A DNA stretch of 64,000 nt from Gnetum montanum. Its lineage: Eukaryota > Streptophyta > Gnetopsida > Gnetales > Gnetaceae. Below, in pieces: positions 20,461 through 32,849 of this stretch. Numbering within the stretch: position 1 is the stretch's first letter; each line of letters starts with the position of its first letter. Under the pieces are notes generated by a model. That model was not told where the DNA came from, ran no database searches, and saw only the letters and a list, made by a program, of their open reading frames with translations. The stretch covers positions 1,204,365-1,268,364 of the forward strand of contig MNCI01011128.1 of assembly GCA_015680685.1 (NCBI GenBank). Direction: 5' to 3'. The position numbers and the translations under genes are program-made.

Positions 20461-22390
20461 GATTGCTATGAAATATTTGACTCGATGGAGAAACTATTGT
20501 TTCTTTCTAACGTCCAGCTGTGATGTTTCTTGTGTGAAGAGATAAGTAAGAATGCTACTATACCAATTTGTATCTATGGGTGATTAATTGTTTATTACAC
20601 CTGCAAAGAGGAGTTCATCAGGGAAGTGATTAGAAATTGGGTGTTCTTCCTCCTTGTTGTCCCATCACAACCGAGATAAATGATTAGCAACAACATTTTC
20701 AGTGCCTTTGCAATCGACTATCATAAGATCGAACTCTTGCAAGATTATGAGCCATCATATGATGTGAGGACACACTATTGGTTTATTCATAAGGAACTAA
20801 ATCACACTATGATCCATGTGTACAAATATCTTATAGCCTAATACATAGTGCCTAAATGTTTCTAGTGCAAACACCACAACCATTAACTTTTTTTTTGTTG
20901 TGGTATTGTTGAGTTATGCACCAGCAATACTCCGACTTGCACAGTGAATGTAGTAGGGACGTTTTTTATTATCTAGCTATGTAAGTACAGCTCCTAAAGT
21001 AAAATTGGATGCATCAATCATTATATGGAATGGTCTAGACTAGTCATGAGCTTGTAGAATGGGTGTTTCTACGAGCTTCTGCTTCAATGTTTGGAAACAT
21101 AACTCACATTCCTCGGTCCATTCAAAGGGTACGTCCTTCTTTGTTAATTCTACCAATGGTTTTGCAACCTTTGAAAAGTTTTTGATGAAGCATCTATAAT
21201 AGCCGCTATGTCCAAGGAATGATCGGACGTCTTTTATAGTTTGAGGTTGATGAGTGATTCCTTGGATGACTTTAATTTTTTCAGGATCTACCTCCATCCC
21301 TATTTGTGAAATTTTATGCCCTAATATAATGCCCTCTTGGACCATTAAATAGCTTTTCTACCAATTGAGCCTTAGGTTGGTTTCAACACATTGTTTCAGT
21401 ACTTTCTCTAATCGGTCCAATGCTTGTTTAAAGTCCACTCCATAGGTGGAGAAATCATCCATAAAAACCTTCATACCATTTCCTATTTTCTGTTGAAATA
21501 TATTGAGAACCAAACATTGAAACGTTGTTGGAGCATTGCGCAAGTCAAATGGCATCTACCTATATGCAAATGTTCCCTAAGGACTCATGAATGTAGTTTT
21601 GGCTTGGTCCTCTGGTGCTATCTGGATTTGATTGTACCCATTGTAACCATTTAGAAAACTATAATAACAATGACTTGCAATGGTATTTAAAACTTGGTCA
21701 ACAAATGGCAATGGGAAATGGTCTTTAAATGTTGCCATGTTTAATAGCCTAAAGTCTATAAACACCCTCCATTTACCATATTTTTTAGGCACAATGACTA
21801 ATGTATTAACCCATTCACTATCAACAATGGGGTAGATGAACCTAGCCTTTAGAAGTTGTTCAATTTCTTTTTTAACTACTTGCTTAAGCTTTGGGTTCAG
21901 TCGTCTTTGTGGTTGTCATCGAGGCTTTATAGAGGGATCAATGTAGATTCTATGTTGGAATATCCTAGGATCTATTTTGGTTAATTCAGGATATGACCAA
22001 GCAAAGGCTTCCAACCATTTGTTTACCATCTCCAACAGTCTTTCTTTTTGTTGAGGAGCGAGCTTAGCATTAATGATTACCAGTTTTTCATTCTTGAGAA
22101 ATGTATACTCCATACTAATGGGCGATGATTTTAATTTGAGGGGCTCTTGCTTAAACTCATCAAGGATTTCCAACCTTCCCTAGTTGATATTTTCGGTGTC
22201 AGTACTTAGAAGTTGGTGTTGGACTTGCTCTAATGCATCTATGCTATCAATATAGGCACAAGTCAAGCTCTCAATTGGTTCCATGCATAAAGCTGAATTA
22301 CTCTCTTGGTCAGCTATCAGCCACTAGGTGCCTTCCTTTCTTGTGGTTGTTGCATATAGGCATCTTTGTATATCAGTTACTTGTGCACAC
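20461..22390 (-). pseudogene. Element J reverse transcriptase and RNase H
   Basis: Linker with EAFAWSYPELTKIDPRI (about 21960-22010); RT with GKWRVFIDFRLLN, DHFPLPFVDQVL and SFLNGYNGYNQI (21620-21775); MPFDLRNAPTTFQ (21520-21555); catalytic VFMDDFSTYG (about 21445-21475); and GIILGHKIS plus RSFLGHSGYYRCFI (21175-21340). RNase H follows with DASNFTLGAVL, ASRSIAG, and ILQEFDLMI then NHLSRL (20680-21030). The YMDD-like box reads FMDD and the order is that of Athila-lineage pol. Several stops and frame breaks separate the fragments, so no enzyme is made. Confidence 0.9.
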
Positions 22391-22985
22391 TAGTTGTATG
22401 CAGGCAATGTTAAGCGTTGTACAAACCAGGACTTCTGCACATAGTTGCACCTTGTGTCACTATATGCAATGCATAGAACTTTCTTCTTCTCAATCTTCCC
22501 AAATGCATTTTCTTTTGATATCTCTAGGGAAAGATCACATATTCCTAGGCACGCATCAATTGTACTTAGCCATGCTCTTCCCATTATGATTGGGAAGTCC
22601 CCCTTACAGTTCTTAACTTGGATCACTAGGAAATCAGCTGGATACGACCACCCACAAATAGTGGTGACAATGTCCTCCACTAGTCCCAATGGAATAGTGA
22701 TGGACTGGTGGGCCAACTCTAAACGAATGTTACTTTATTTTAACAGAGGTAGTTTCCAGGCTTTATACATTTCCTAGGAGATTAAATTAACACCAGAACC
22801 TGAATCCAAAAGAGCTTTGCAAGGCTCATTTCTAGTAATTTGCAAATAAATAAGAGGACTTCCAGGATCAGAGAATTTCCTAGGAAGATGGCCAACTTTA
22901 ATCCAATAAGTGATGGTGTGGGTTAACGTGATAGTATGCGTTGGGTGTGATTTTTGGTTTGAAGGAAGCTCTGAAGATTCAAATG
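22391..22985 (-). pseudogene. Element J aspartic protease
   Basis: Contains CKALLDSGSGVNLIS (active-site D-S-G; about 22774-22820), SITIPLGLVEDIV, CGWSYPADFLVIQV and FPIIMGRAWLST (22540-22705), then EISKENAFGKIEKKK. It is interrupted between the two halves by a stop near 22735. Compared with A, B, C and F the acidic SDSEDDDMEE tail is shortened (YSDTRCNYVQ), a feature shared with C (YSDTRCDCI), which suggests C and J are closer relatives. Confidence 0.85.
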
Positions 22986-25459
22986 ATAATGAGGTGTTTG
23001 GATAATTAGCCACTTGTGATTGTAAAGACTTAGTTGGATTGTTGGTACTAAAGAAATGTCTCTTCTTTGATTGGTTATCCAAACCAATAGTAGGTTGAGG
23101 ATTGATAGCCCTTGTAGCATTACATTGCTGCAGCTGGGCAGGAAGCTTACCCTGCATAGTTGGAGCAGACAGTAATGGAGCTGAGGGTGGAAGAGATGTG
23201 GACAGATTACAGGGATAGTACGTATGTGGAACATCACCCTGAGGAGAAGAAGTTCTATAGCACTCGAGGGCCTAGTAGTGAGGTTGAAGAGCAACGTGAC
23301 TAGTAGAGTCATGCGGAGAGATCGGCTGTTGAACATAATACCTGTATGGGTCAAGTTGATGGTAAGAATACTATTGACGTGATGGTGGTATTCCCCATGA
23401 TTGTGGGTTTTTCCACCATTGATACTATTCATTCGATTGTGGTGGAGCTCCACTCAGATAATATGTCAAGGGTTGGTGGAACTACCATGGGTTACCTTGA
23501 GGATAAGGTAACCTTCTGGGTATTTGCCATCTGTTTAATCGTGGGTTTAGTGCATACACCCCAGACTCTTGTAGATGTGACACCAATGGGCAACATCCCT
23601 TAGGATGGTCATATTGGCAAATCTCACATCTATCATCATTTTTTGTGTCTGAATCAACAACCTCTTCAATGACAACAACATTGCCCTTACCTTTGTTACA
23701 TGTATACTTAGCTTCTTTCTTTTTCCTCCTCTCTTGGTCACTACTTGGTTCTCTAGACTCCTCTACTATTTTTAGGACAATTTAAAATTTGTCATCCAGG
23801 GAGTTCCACATTTGATCAACCTTTGCCAATACTTTTGATGCAAATTTTTGAATAGGAAAAGTCTTTCTATTCACCAGCTCTTCAAGTGGTGACTCTTCTT
23901 CATCTTCACAAAATCTAATTTCCCTTCTTTCAGAGGGAAGGATCTCTGTTGTACTCCTCCACACTTTCTCTTTTCCTCAACTTGCCTTCCTCCTTGACAA
24001 CTTGTTCCAAAAATCTTTGTATTTGATGGGCTTTGAGCTCGAATAGCCTTCCTTGGGCATAAGTCCCAAGGGTTCTTCGCATTTCGTACCTAAGCCCATC
24101 TATGAGATGATGTAGTTGTTCCTTTTGCAAGTAACCATGGCTAGGGTAATGATGTAACAATGAATAGTCGATCCATGGCAGCATCCAAGGGTTCATGTCC
24201 TCCTTATTTCCATCCTTAGAGTTGCTTACGTAGGTTGGAAACTCGAGAGTACATCTGATACTTATCGTTGAATAGCTCCAACATGGTACTCCATCGACAA
24301 ATGGATTTCAGTTCTAAGAACTGATACCAGCTTTCCGCTTCCTTGATCAGTGTCCATGGAAACAACTTTAGCTTTTTCCACTCATTTTCTATATTTTGCA
24401 AGGCACATGCATCATGGAATGCTTATAAATGATTTTGAGAATCAACATTGTATGCCCCTTCAAATCGTGGGATGTTATTCATGTTTAGTCTTTTGATCCT
24501 ACTGTCTTTCTAGTGCCTTGTTGGAATCCTAATGACCTCTGTTATATCTAACATACTTCGGGTGGTGAGTAGGGTTTTATTGTGATCATATTGTCTATGG
24601 CGTCTATGATGCATATGCTGTTCCCTAGTTTCTCTTCTTTCGTGATGTGTCTCTTTGGAATGCCCTTGCCCCCTTTCTTGACTATTTGGTTGATGATTTC
24701 TATTTTTCTTACCATTGTTCTCATGAGCTTTCCTTTTGCAACTGCGTTCAGATCCCAAAGGAGAGGGAGAAGAAGATGATGGAGGTAGAGAGGAAGGAGG
24801 ACTGGCACCATGGCAGTGCCTGTCATCTTCTCTTTGGTGGTCACGGCCTTGGTCATGGTTATAATCGGAATGTCTGTAATTATCATGTGTTCATGTTCCT
24901 TTTCCAGACCCTTTGTGTCTATTCGTACCAGAACCTGGGTTATGAATAGTTGAGTGAAGATTCTGATACACAACTCCTTGATCAAAGTCAATGAGAGGAA
25001 CATCGTTTTGTGGAAAACCTCCCAAGATAGGTTCACCACCCTCGTTTTCATTTAGGACATACAAGACATCCTGAGACCACTTCCTGTTCACGAATTTGTA
25101 ATGCCTCTCTTGTTGTAGATCTCTCTGGCATTGTGCCTTCATGGGTCAATAATCTCTCGAATCTTGCTCATGCACAACGTCCTCTAATTGTAAGTGTTGC
25201 ATGCCAATTCGTGTGAGAGAATGAAGAAGAATGCTTGGGATCGAGCAATCAGGAGGTAACACTATTTTACCTTCTAAATCACACCATTGCAGTTGTTTAT
25301 CTTGGTGGAGAATAAAGGTAAAATTTGGTACATTCTCATCAAGATGAGCGTATACCATGCGAAATTGTTGGGGTATTGGCGGATCATCATGTGCACCCTA
25401 CCTCTGATTGTTCATGGTGTCGGACTAGTCGGTGAAGCACTCTCATAAGAAGGAGACAT
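22986..25459 (-). pseudogene. gag: Element J gag
   Basis: The start is taken at 25459 (MSPSYESASP), by position equivalent to the starts in A, B, C and F. Recognisable parts: VPNFTFILHQDKQ and KIVLPPDC (25240-25330); EGGEPILGGFPQNDVP (25000-25050); Arg/His-rich linker; LELFNDKYQMYSRVSNLRK (24220-24290); LHHLIDGLRYEMRRTLG (24070-24130); VKEEGKLRKRESVEEYN; and a zinc knuckle CX2CX3HX3C near 23595-23632. It is broken by frame changes and stops (for example before 25380 and at 24200). Confidence 0.8.
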
Positions 25460-25579
25460 GATTGATTATTTAGTGTGCGATAGATACCCTTTTCCATTGA
25501 TTGTAGTATAGTTACTCTAAGGGTTCATTCCAATGATGGAAAGATTTCCTAAGTTCTAATGAGCGCACAAACAACAAAA

Positions 25580-25597
25580 TCCCTAGCAATGACACCA
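25580..25597 (-). promoter_or_regulatory. Primer-binding site of J, degenerate
   Basis: In minus sense TGGTGTCATTGCTAGGGA, next to the LTR terminus TGATGAG (25599). It differs from the tRNA-Asp complement at five positions. The changes are mostly transitions, in line with decay. Confidence 0.75.
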
Positions 25598-25598
25598 A

Positions 25599-26453
25599 TG
25601 ATGAGCGGCGAGGTACCCCTATGTCCAACCATATGAATACGAGCATTCACACGCGATCCAGTCAAACTCCAAGGATTAAGTGCTTATGCACCTACACAAA
25701 ACAAGACTGAGTTATGTGATCATTGTCTTCCCAAGCTTACTTATCAGGCACAATTGTATGGTTAAGTAAACTCGAGGTATGTGATTTTTATTATTTTATG
25801 TTTTATGTTCTTGATGCTTAAAAGAGAGAAATGAGGTAATTTAATAGCTAATTTGATTTAACTAATTAACTATTCTCTAACTAGTCCTAACACCAACATC
25901 CATTCCCACTTTCCGAACACATTCTAAACTAGTGTAGCACTACTGGGATTACCAAACGCTAGTTATTACTGGGTTACCAAGTGTTCCAGATATGCTCGAA
26001 GTGGTCATGTTGAGTGTGCTAATTCATTGATAATTGACAATTAATAATTCTATGAAATAACATTAAGTAACTATTGAAAGCATCAAATACTAGTAAATAA
26101 CATGAAATGCAATAATTAAGCTATTCTGAATGTTGCAAAGTTTATCACAAAGTTCATCTTTATTTCTAGATACAAGGTGTGCTCAGGTACACAATGCTCG
26201 AATAAAGATCAATTCACTTTATGACTCCTACTACAGGCACTTAGAAATAATTCTAACTCTAGAATAGAAAAACTTCAAGAATTTGGCTAAGGGACTGAAA
26301 AAGTAATGCCAAACCAAGTGCCCTTGTCTCTTATTTATAGGCAACGAGACAAGTTCCAACATTGCATGTCTGATATCACTTCGACATCTCCAATATCACG
26401 TATTTGATATCAAGGATATGATATTGAGGGTTTGATATCAAGGGTTCGATATC
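25599..26453 (-). repeat. Element J 5' LTR, U3 end truncated
   Basis: Starts TGATGAGCGGCGAGGTACC and runs to a series of GATATC-type boxes (26373-26453). The final ACTCATCA seen in the partner LTR (17514-17521) is absent; sequence switches to TTAGGCATTTCTTT, interpreted as element K. Confidence 0.8.
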
Positions 26454-27550
26454 TTAGGCATTTCTTTAGCATCACCTACAGTCACCAAAGGATCAACATT
26501 ATTTTTGGTAAATTTTACTTAATACTTAACCCTTTTCAGATCCCTTAGTTTTCATTTAAACACAAGATGATGATAGCATACTATGCCCAAGGCTATGAGG
26601 TAACTAAAATCATCAAGTTGTTCACATTATTTTGATCAATTATTATTAGTTACCATGATGTTCAAAAATAGGATGTTAGAAAAATTTCAAAATTTCAACG
26701 CAAACATCCATAGCCCCCATGACTAATAAGCGTAATTCTGGAAGCAAACAAGTTTTTGGACAATTGAAACCAAAGGTCTGATTCAAAAGATGGCTAAGAA
26801 GTTGTAAAAAAATATTGAACTTGAAGGATATTTTAATGGAAAAGTGAGAAAAATGTAAAAAATATTAATTGAAAGTGATGAGAATTAGTCCCAAAATTAT
26901 GCATAAATTTAGAGAAACTATCATTGATGTTCTAGAAGATGTGAAGGTTAGTTCAAAGCCATGATCAACAAAAGTTATGCAAGTGGGTCCTCCCCAAAGC
27001 AGGCTCTTGCCATAATGCCCTTGCATAACCACTTCTATAGATGTTTGTGGGCACCCGAGAAGTTAAATGTAGACCATACCTTTGTTCCTAATAACACACA
27101 ACTACCATGGTTGGGATGTTGCACTATACTACATAAAACCAAAAGGATCAGCACTTCATGCAGTAGTGAGGTGAATAATGGTATGAGAAAGGATTGCAAA
27201 GATAGAGATGTTAGGTACTTGACCATGTCCACAATATGTTCGTATGAAAAATGTGACTAAAATGATTAACATACCTATCCATACAAGTTTAAACCAAGTC
27301 AATAGAGTGAAAAGTAACCTCACATTGATGTGTTTCTTCCAGTCAACCACCATGAGTCTACAACCACCTCAAAGAATAATCATCACTCCAAAAAGAGAAT
27401 AAAAGAGAAAAACGAAGGAAGGGCCTTAGTTAGAGGGGTGCCTTCAGGTATGGGTAACATGTATTTATAGCCCCATAACTAGTGCTTATGGCACAATAAA
27501 TAGAAAAATAAATTAACCTTTCTTATTTAAGGTGTTTTGACTCCTCCTAC
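26454..27550 (-). mobile_element. Element K internal continuation (noncoding 3' region), right end lost
   Basis: Carries family 3'-region landmarks in minus orientation: AGCCCCCATGACTAATAAG PPT-like site (26712), GTGGGTCCTCCCCAAAGCAGG (26986-27006), and GGGCCTTAGTTAGAGGGG with GGTATGGGTAACATG (27420-27452) as in J and F. No gag or pol follows; the family similarity fades around 27500-27560. K is therefore a 3' fragment split by J. Confidence 0.65.
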
Positions 27551-29340
27551 ATTTTAATTTAGAGTGTCAAGAGTAGTTAGGCAAATGCTAGAAGAGAAGT
27601 ATGGGATGAAGTGTAGCTTAGTTTTGTATAAAATAGATCATATGAACTTTGAAAATAATTTTTTAAAATTTCATGTTTTTGTAAAATAGATATTTTATAT
27701 ACATTTTGAATATTTGGTCCATGTATCTATATTTGTAAATAAATACCAAAATATATTAGTTAAATTTTTATTTATGACATCTTGTTTGGAACATTATAGG
27801 GATCATTTTTTTGTTTGGCATGCACTATACATTTGAAAAAAAAATTATTATTTTACTATATAAATTTTTTATTAATTATTATTTTATTTGATAAACATTA
27901 GACATGAATAAATTTATTTTTAGGTATCCAATTAAGGTGAGATAGGTTTTATGTACTTTTTTATTATGTAATTTGTTTTATTTTTTGATATATACATTTT
28001 CTTAGTTGCATTAATCATTATTTTTCTTTAACTATCATTATTTAATTATTTATGGTAGTACTAAGGTATTTTTTGCACCATATAGCTTTATTTTCTTTAT
28101 GGTGATTCATAAAAAACTAAGTTGAAACAACTTCATCAATTAATATGCCTTAAAGAAAAAGAGCATGCAAAAGAATCATGGGTGTAGATCACTATCTAAG
28201 TAGTATCTTTATACTAAACATTCTCAAGGGACTAGACTTCTCAAGTCAAACTTTAGCATTGACAAATACTATCTTAAAGACATAAGATTTTAATACATAC
28301 TAACATACAACTTAAAAAAATAGAAGACCTATGTATAGCTTCTACTCAACAATATAAATTGTTGAAGAAGATAAATTTATGCTTTTTGAAAATTACTAGA
28401 AACAAATTTCCTTTTTTTTATTATACAAATGATTTTCTTATTAGAAACATAACAAAATTTTGTAAAATCCTTACCTTGCCAAACCAAATGTATAATACTT
28501 AGCAAATATTTTTTAATGGAGATTAAAGAAATCATTAAGAAAAAAATAATTATAAGCTTTAGAATCATTGATATTCTCTATTCTTAGATCATCCCTTACC
28601 GAAAATATTCTCCACTAAAATTATTTTTGTCAAACCAACAAATTATCTGCAAAGACATCCTAATTTTTATAACAGCAAAACATAGCTCATAGATGAGATA
28701 TATAATTTCAATAAATTAAACTAAGATGTAATCTTCAAAATCCTTTAAAAAGCATTTTAAAGAAAACCATAAAACTTAATAAATGTGGTTCGAACAGTTA
28801 CCAAAGGTGAAGATCCATATCATGGAAGATACGAAAACCTAAAAATAAACACAATACCTCTTGTTTAGCTGTCATTTTTGTCACTAAATACTTTAATGAT
28901 TCTTAGTAGGAGCAATCCCAAAATATGAGCCTCTCACATCAACATTTATCTAAACTCATTGCAATAATGGTCTAAGCAATGAATTATCATTTTTGAATTA
29001 TCTTGGTGACTTCTTCAAAATCAACTTAGAAATTGATGAGTTGCATCATTCTTTACATCACTCTCTATGTCTTAGTTATTGTCCTTATAAAAGTGATATA
29101 AAAATCAACATTATGAGTCATCATTTATGTCATTCTACATATTCATAATAAGTTTGTAATAAATGATGGAGGAAATGAATGGTTATGCCATTTTCTCTTA
29201 TCATTTCTTGGCCTAAAATCCATTTATATGATGACTTGTAATATTTTTTCAATCAATCATGTTAATTTTAAAAATCCTTCTAGCACTCCAAATTAGAAGA
29301 ATCAGTACATCTTAGTGCTATAAAGCTGGCATTTGATCAT
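27551..29340. other. AT-rich region with one copy of a long dispersed repeat
   Basis: No convincing ORF or element terminus. The part about 28105-28860 matches 58180-58960 in the same orientation. Matching blocks include TTTTAATACATACTAACA, CATAGCTCATAGATGAGAT-like and ATGGAAGAT segments. The two copies sit outside G and D, so they could be the LTRs of a still older element or independent insertions. The right edge is the target site of G (ATCAT, 29336-29340). Confidence 0.5.
28105..28860 (+). repeat. Long repeat H, copy 1
   Basis: Collinear with 58180-58960 over about 750 bp with many small differences. Shared landmarks are AAATACTATC plus AGACATA (28263), TACAAATGATTTT (28423), CATAGATGAGATATAT (28689) and AAGGTGAA plus ATGGAAGAT (28803-28830). 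Boundaries are approximate. Confidence 0.6.
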
Positions 29341-30105
29341 TGATGAGTGGCTAGGTACCCCTATGCCCAACCATATGAATCACAACCATTCACACACGAT
29401 TTGATCGAATTTTGTGGATGGGACTAGTTGTGCATCTAAGTCATTATGCTTTGATTGTAGTTTGTTGTCTTCCCACTTGGACTAGTGGTAGCTTTGTCAC
29501 GTATGGTTTAGTCCAAAATGAGGCATATGATTGATGTTACCTAATCCTATACTACTCCCAATGATAATAAGGAGATAAATTAATCAAGCTAATAAATAGT
29601 GGAAAGCAAAGTCTAAACTAGCCTATGTGCAATAAGTATCCATCCCTAACCATCCACACATGCCTTGGACTTTGTATAGCTACCACTGGGGTTACTAAGC
29701 GTACATCACTAGGCTTGCCAAACAATACACTGCTGGGTTACCAAGTAAATACACTTAAATGCTCATGATTAGTCGTACTCATTCTACTTAATGACAACAA
29801 TAGTAAATAGTAATAAATGGAAACATTAACTAAAGGAAAAAGTAAATAATTAAATAATTAAAGCAATAATAAATCTAAGTGGATGTTGCAATGATGGAAG
29901 TAATCTTGATCTTTATTTCTGGTCATGTAACATGTCCAAGTACATCACACTCAAATAAGAATGTCATACAATTACAAACATCACACTACGGGCATGCATT
30001 GGAAAATAATAGGATTGAAAATCAACAATCTACGAAGAAGCTAACTGAAAACTGAACTAAAACTATGTCCCAACCATACACCCAAGTGTTTTATTTATAG
30101 GCTAG

Positions 30106-30928
30106 TGATCCGACCATGCACCCAACTATGTACCCCTACACTCAACCATACGAATACAAGCGTAACACGTGCGATCTGGTTGAACTTCGCAGACTAAGTG
30201 CCTACACGCCTCATGGAACACTTAAGGTTAATTATTCATTGTCTTCCCAGACTTGTATTTGTCACTGTGTATGGTTAAGTAAGTCTGAGGTATATGATTT
30301 TTATATCTTTTTATGTTTTATCTCCTATGCTATTGAGGTAAAGGGTTGAAGAGACTAATTACTAACTTTAACTAACTAACTAAGTCTAAATTAACCTAGC
30401 ATCAGCATCCATTCCTACTTACTATTCACACCCTGAACCAATGCAATTGTGGTTACCAAACGCTAGTCGTTGCTGGGATCACCACGTGTAACGCACGTGC
30501 TTGAAGCGGTCGTACTAAGGCACTTAACTAGGAGAGAAGGGTTCAGAGAGATTTAATTCCTAATAAATCATTTAAATGGTAAATAGTAAATAACAATAAA
30601 TAAAATCCTATTTAGCCTATTCCATGCACTGCAAGGTTTATCCAAGAAGTTTGTCTTTATTGCTGTACACAAACTTGTGTTTAGGTACAATGTTTGCTCG
30701 AATAAAGATCCGTTCACTTAGGACTCCTACTGCGGACACATGGAAAATATTCTATCTGTGGAGTGATCAATTTGCCAGAGTTTCACTATGGTCTAAGCCT
30801 AGGATAAGAAACAAGGAAGAGCTGCCTCTTATTTATAGATATGATAGCGCACCATGATATCATGTATGCGATATCGCGGGGGACGACGTGATATCGCGTA
30901 TGCAATATCGCGAGGGATGCGATCCCAT
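30106..30928 (-). repeat. Element F 3' LTR
   Basis: From about 30127 (GTACCCCTACACTCAACC) it is a normal family LTR. The outermost 21 bp read TGATCCGACCATGCACCCAAC instead of TGATGAGTGGCGAGG, with ACCATGCACCCAA matching neighbouring G LTR sequence. TATTTATA lies at 30830-30837 (minus) and GATATC boxes at 30855-30910 (spacing 14, 20, 14). Confidence 0.88.
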
Positions 30929-32849
30929 GACTAAATGAAAACTCGTCCTCGAGTTCCTTATAATAATATCAGGAAGGTATGGGATTATTGACTGAAATGA
31001 AACTAATGGGATGACATGTGAACGGATCATCATTACAGGACACAACAAAACTGGTATTCATGACAACAAGAGTGAACACTTGATTACATTAACATCAAGC
31101 CTCATTTGGAAGCTGAGAAAGAGAAAGAGAGAAAGAAGTGTCACTGCTACCAATGCCAAGATTGTGCCTTTCGTTGTCCATCCGTAAGTGCACCATCGAT
31201 CTTGCTCCTTACATAGCTGTTCCAGCATCGCTCCATTCAAAGTGTTCCTTCCAGATCCAATCTGTTGTTGCATGATTGCCATCTGCACACACAACACAAT
31301 CTTTATATTAGCAAGGGTAAATGAATCACAATGTAGTTGATACCTTGCTCCGATGAAAGGTCCATTGGCTAAGTTGTGGTATGGCTGATTGCGGGTTTGG
31401 AGATATAATATTGATGGCTACCGAAGGTGTAGGGGTTAGGAGAAAATCAAAAAAATTGGGCCGCATACCCCCATGACTAATCACGAACCTTCGGTAGCGA
31501 TAGAATGGAGAAAGAAAAGGAACAAGAAAGATGGAGAAAAAGAGACAACTATAACATCAATGAAATGGATGTCAAGATGGAAATGAAAAAAATAAAATTA
31601 ATTGCAAAATGTTAAGGGAAAGAATTTAACTGATGCACCAAATAGGAATGTCAGTGGGTCCTCCCCAAAGCAGGCTCATGCCCTTAATGCCCGAACAAAC
31701 CCACATTCAAAGAGTCTGTAGGCTCTGGAAATGTCATTTGGAACAAGAGTTAAAGTCTTAACCACAAGAATTTACCAAAAAGAAAACAATGCGTCAACCA
31801 AAATATACACTAATGATACAACTAACAATGAGGTGAATAATGGAGAGAAGGATGGAGAGAAGAGAATGGAATGGAATCCCAAGAATAAGGTGGTGTACAG
31901 CCCCTTGTGTGTTTCATGATTAATGTGACTTAGCAAATCTCATTCCAACTCCAGCCTCAAAACAACCACATCTAGTGACTTCGCAGCAATGCATTCGGCT
32001 AATCCATCCTTTTGAAGTAACAAGAATGCCTTCACCAAGAGCCACTACTAGTCCGACGAAATAAGGAGGAGAAAACGAGAAGCGATAAGGGCCTTAGTTA
32101 GAGGGAACCTTTTATGTGAGTTCCATAACCAATGCTTGTAGCCCAAATAATTATTTCATCTAAGGGGTGTGCTTTGAATTCTCACTCTTTTTTTTTTTTA
32201 TGTTTTATGTGTTTATGTGTGAGAACCACACCATGCAAAGACTTTGTTATTTTTATTGCTCAACTTCCCGATGATTTGGTGACATCAAAACGGTAAGAAA
32301 AATCAAGAAGAAAACATCCAAGCACCCAAGAGAATGGCCAACACAAATGCATCAAGTTCCTTTGAAGTCACACTCTTTGCAATCTTTAAGTCCTTCCTTA
32401 GTTTGAGAAATGCCCAGTCACCGATTAGTTAGAGTTCTTATTTAGGAAGGGACTGTACATTTCCAAGTCAAGAGAGACCATAGAACTTGTGGATGGATGG
32501 ATGGAGTGGACTCATTGCCTGCCATATCAAAAGAAACATACCTTAGTGTCAACATCATGACTTAAAGGTAAAAACCAAACATTAGCAATCAATAGAAACA
32601 CAGTTCATACCATCATGAAGAACACTTATTGGGTGACAAACTTACAAGATGGATCACACACGCGCACGCACACACAAAATGAAAAAGTATAATAATGTTG
32701 TAAAACAAAAACAAGAAAATTTAAAGAAATTTGTAAAACAAAATGTGTAAGAAAAAAATTTGTAAAACAAAAACATGTAAAAAAAATGTGTAAAACAAAA
32801 AACTAAAAATAACTGAGGGCCCCAAATGATTAGCATAGGTGGCTGTCTC
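30929..32849 (-). other. Element F noncoding 3' region
   Basis: Same landmarks as in A, B, C and J. T-rich TTTTACACATTTT-like repeats (32690-32810), conserved GTGGGTCCTCCCCAAAG (31654-31670), a PPT-like TACCCCCATGACTAATC (31468-31484, exact local match to the PPT context), and an acceptor-like TTGTGTGTGCAG/ATG (ATG at 31282). A short open frame follows that ATG (MAIMQQQIGSGRN..., about 74 codons to 31058). It is the only uninterrupted version of this frame among the five copies. Confidence 0.7.

Larger units (their letters stand above)
16853..26453 (-). mobile_element. Element J: full-length-type Athila Ty3/gypsy retrotransposon
   Basis: Minus-strand order: 5' LTR (25599-26453, 3' end intact and U3 end truncated), degenerate primer-binding site (25580-25597), gag (start about 25459), protease (about 22390-22980), reverse transcriptase/RNase H (about 20470-22175), integrase (about 19464-20460), about 1.9 kb noncoding region, PPT and 3' LTR (16853-17521, lacking about 180 bp at its left end). 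It is the only family member here with the pol enzymes and so models the autonomous partner of A, B, C and F. Both outer LTR ends are truncated and no TSD is visible. K sequence on both sides indicates J lies within K. Confidence 0.85.

Noticed and set aside
22233-22777. Open frames on the + strand over the J protease region
   Set aside because: They are antisense shadows of the minus-strand protease frame and have no recognisable domain.
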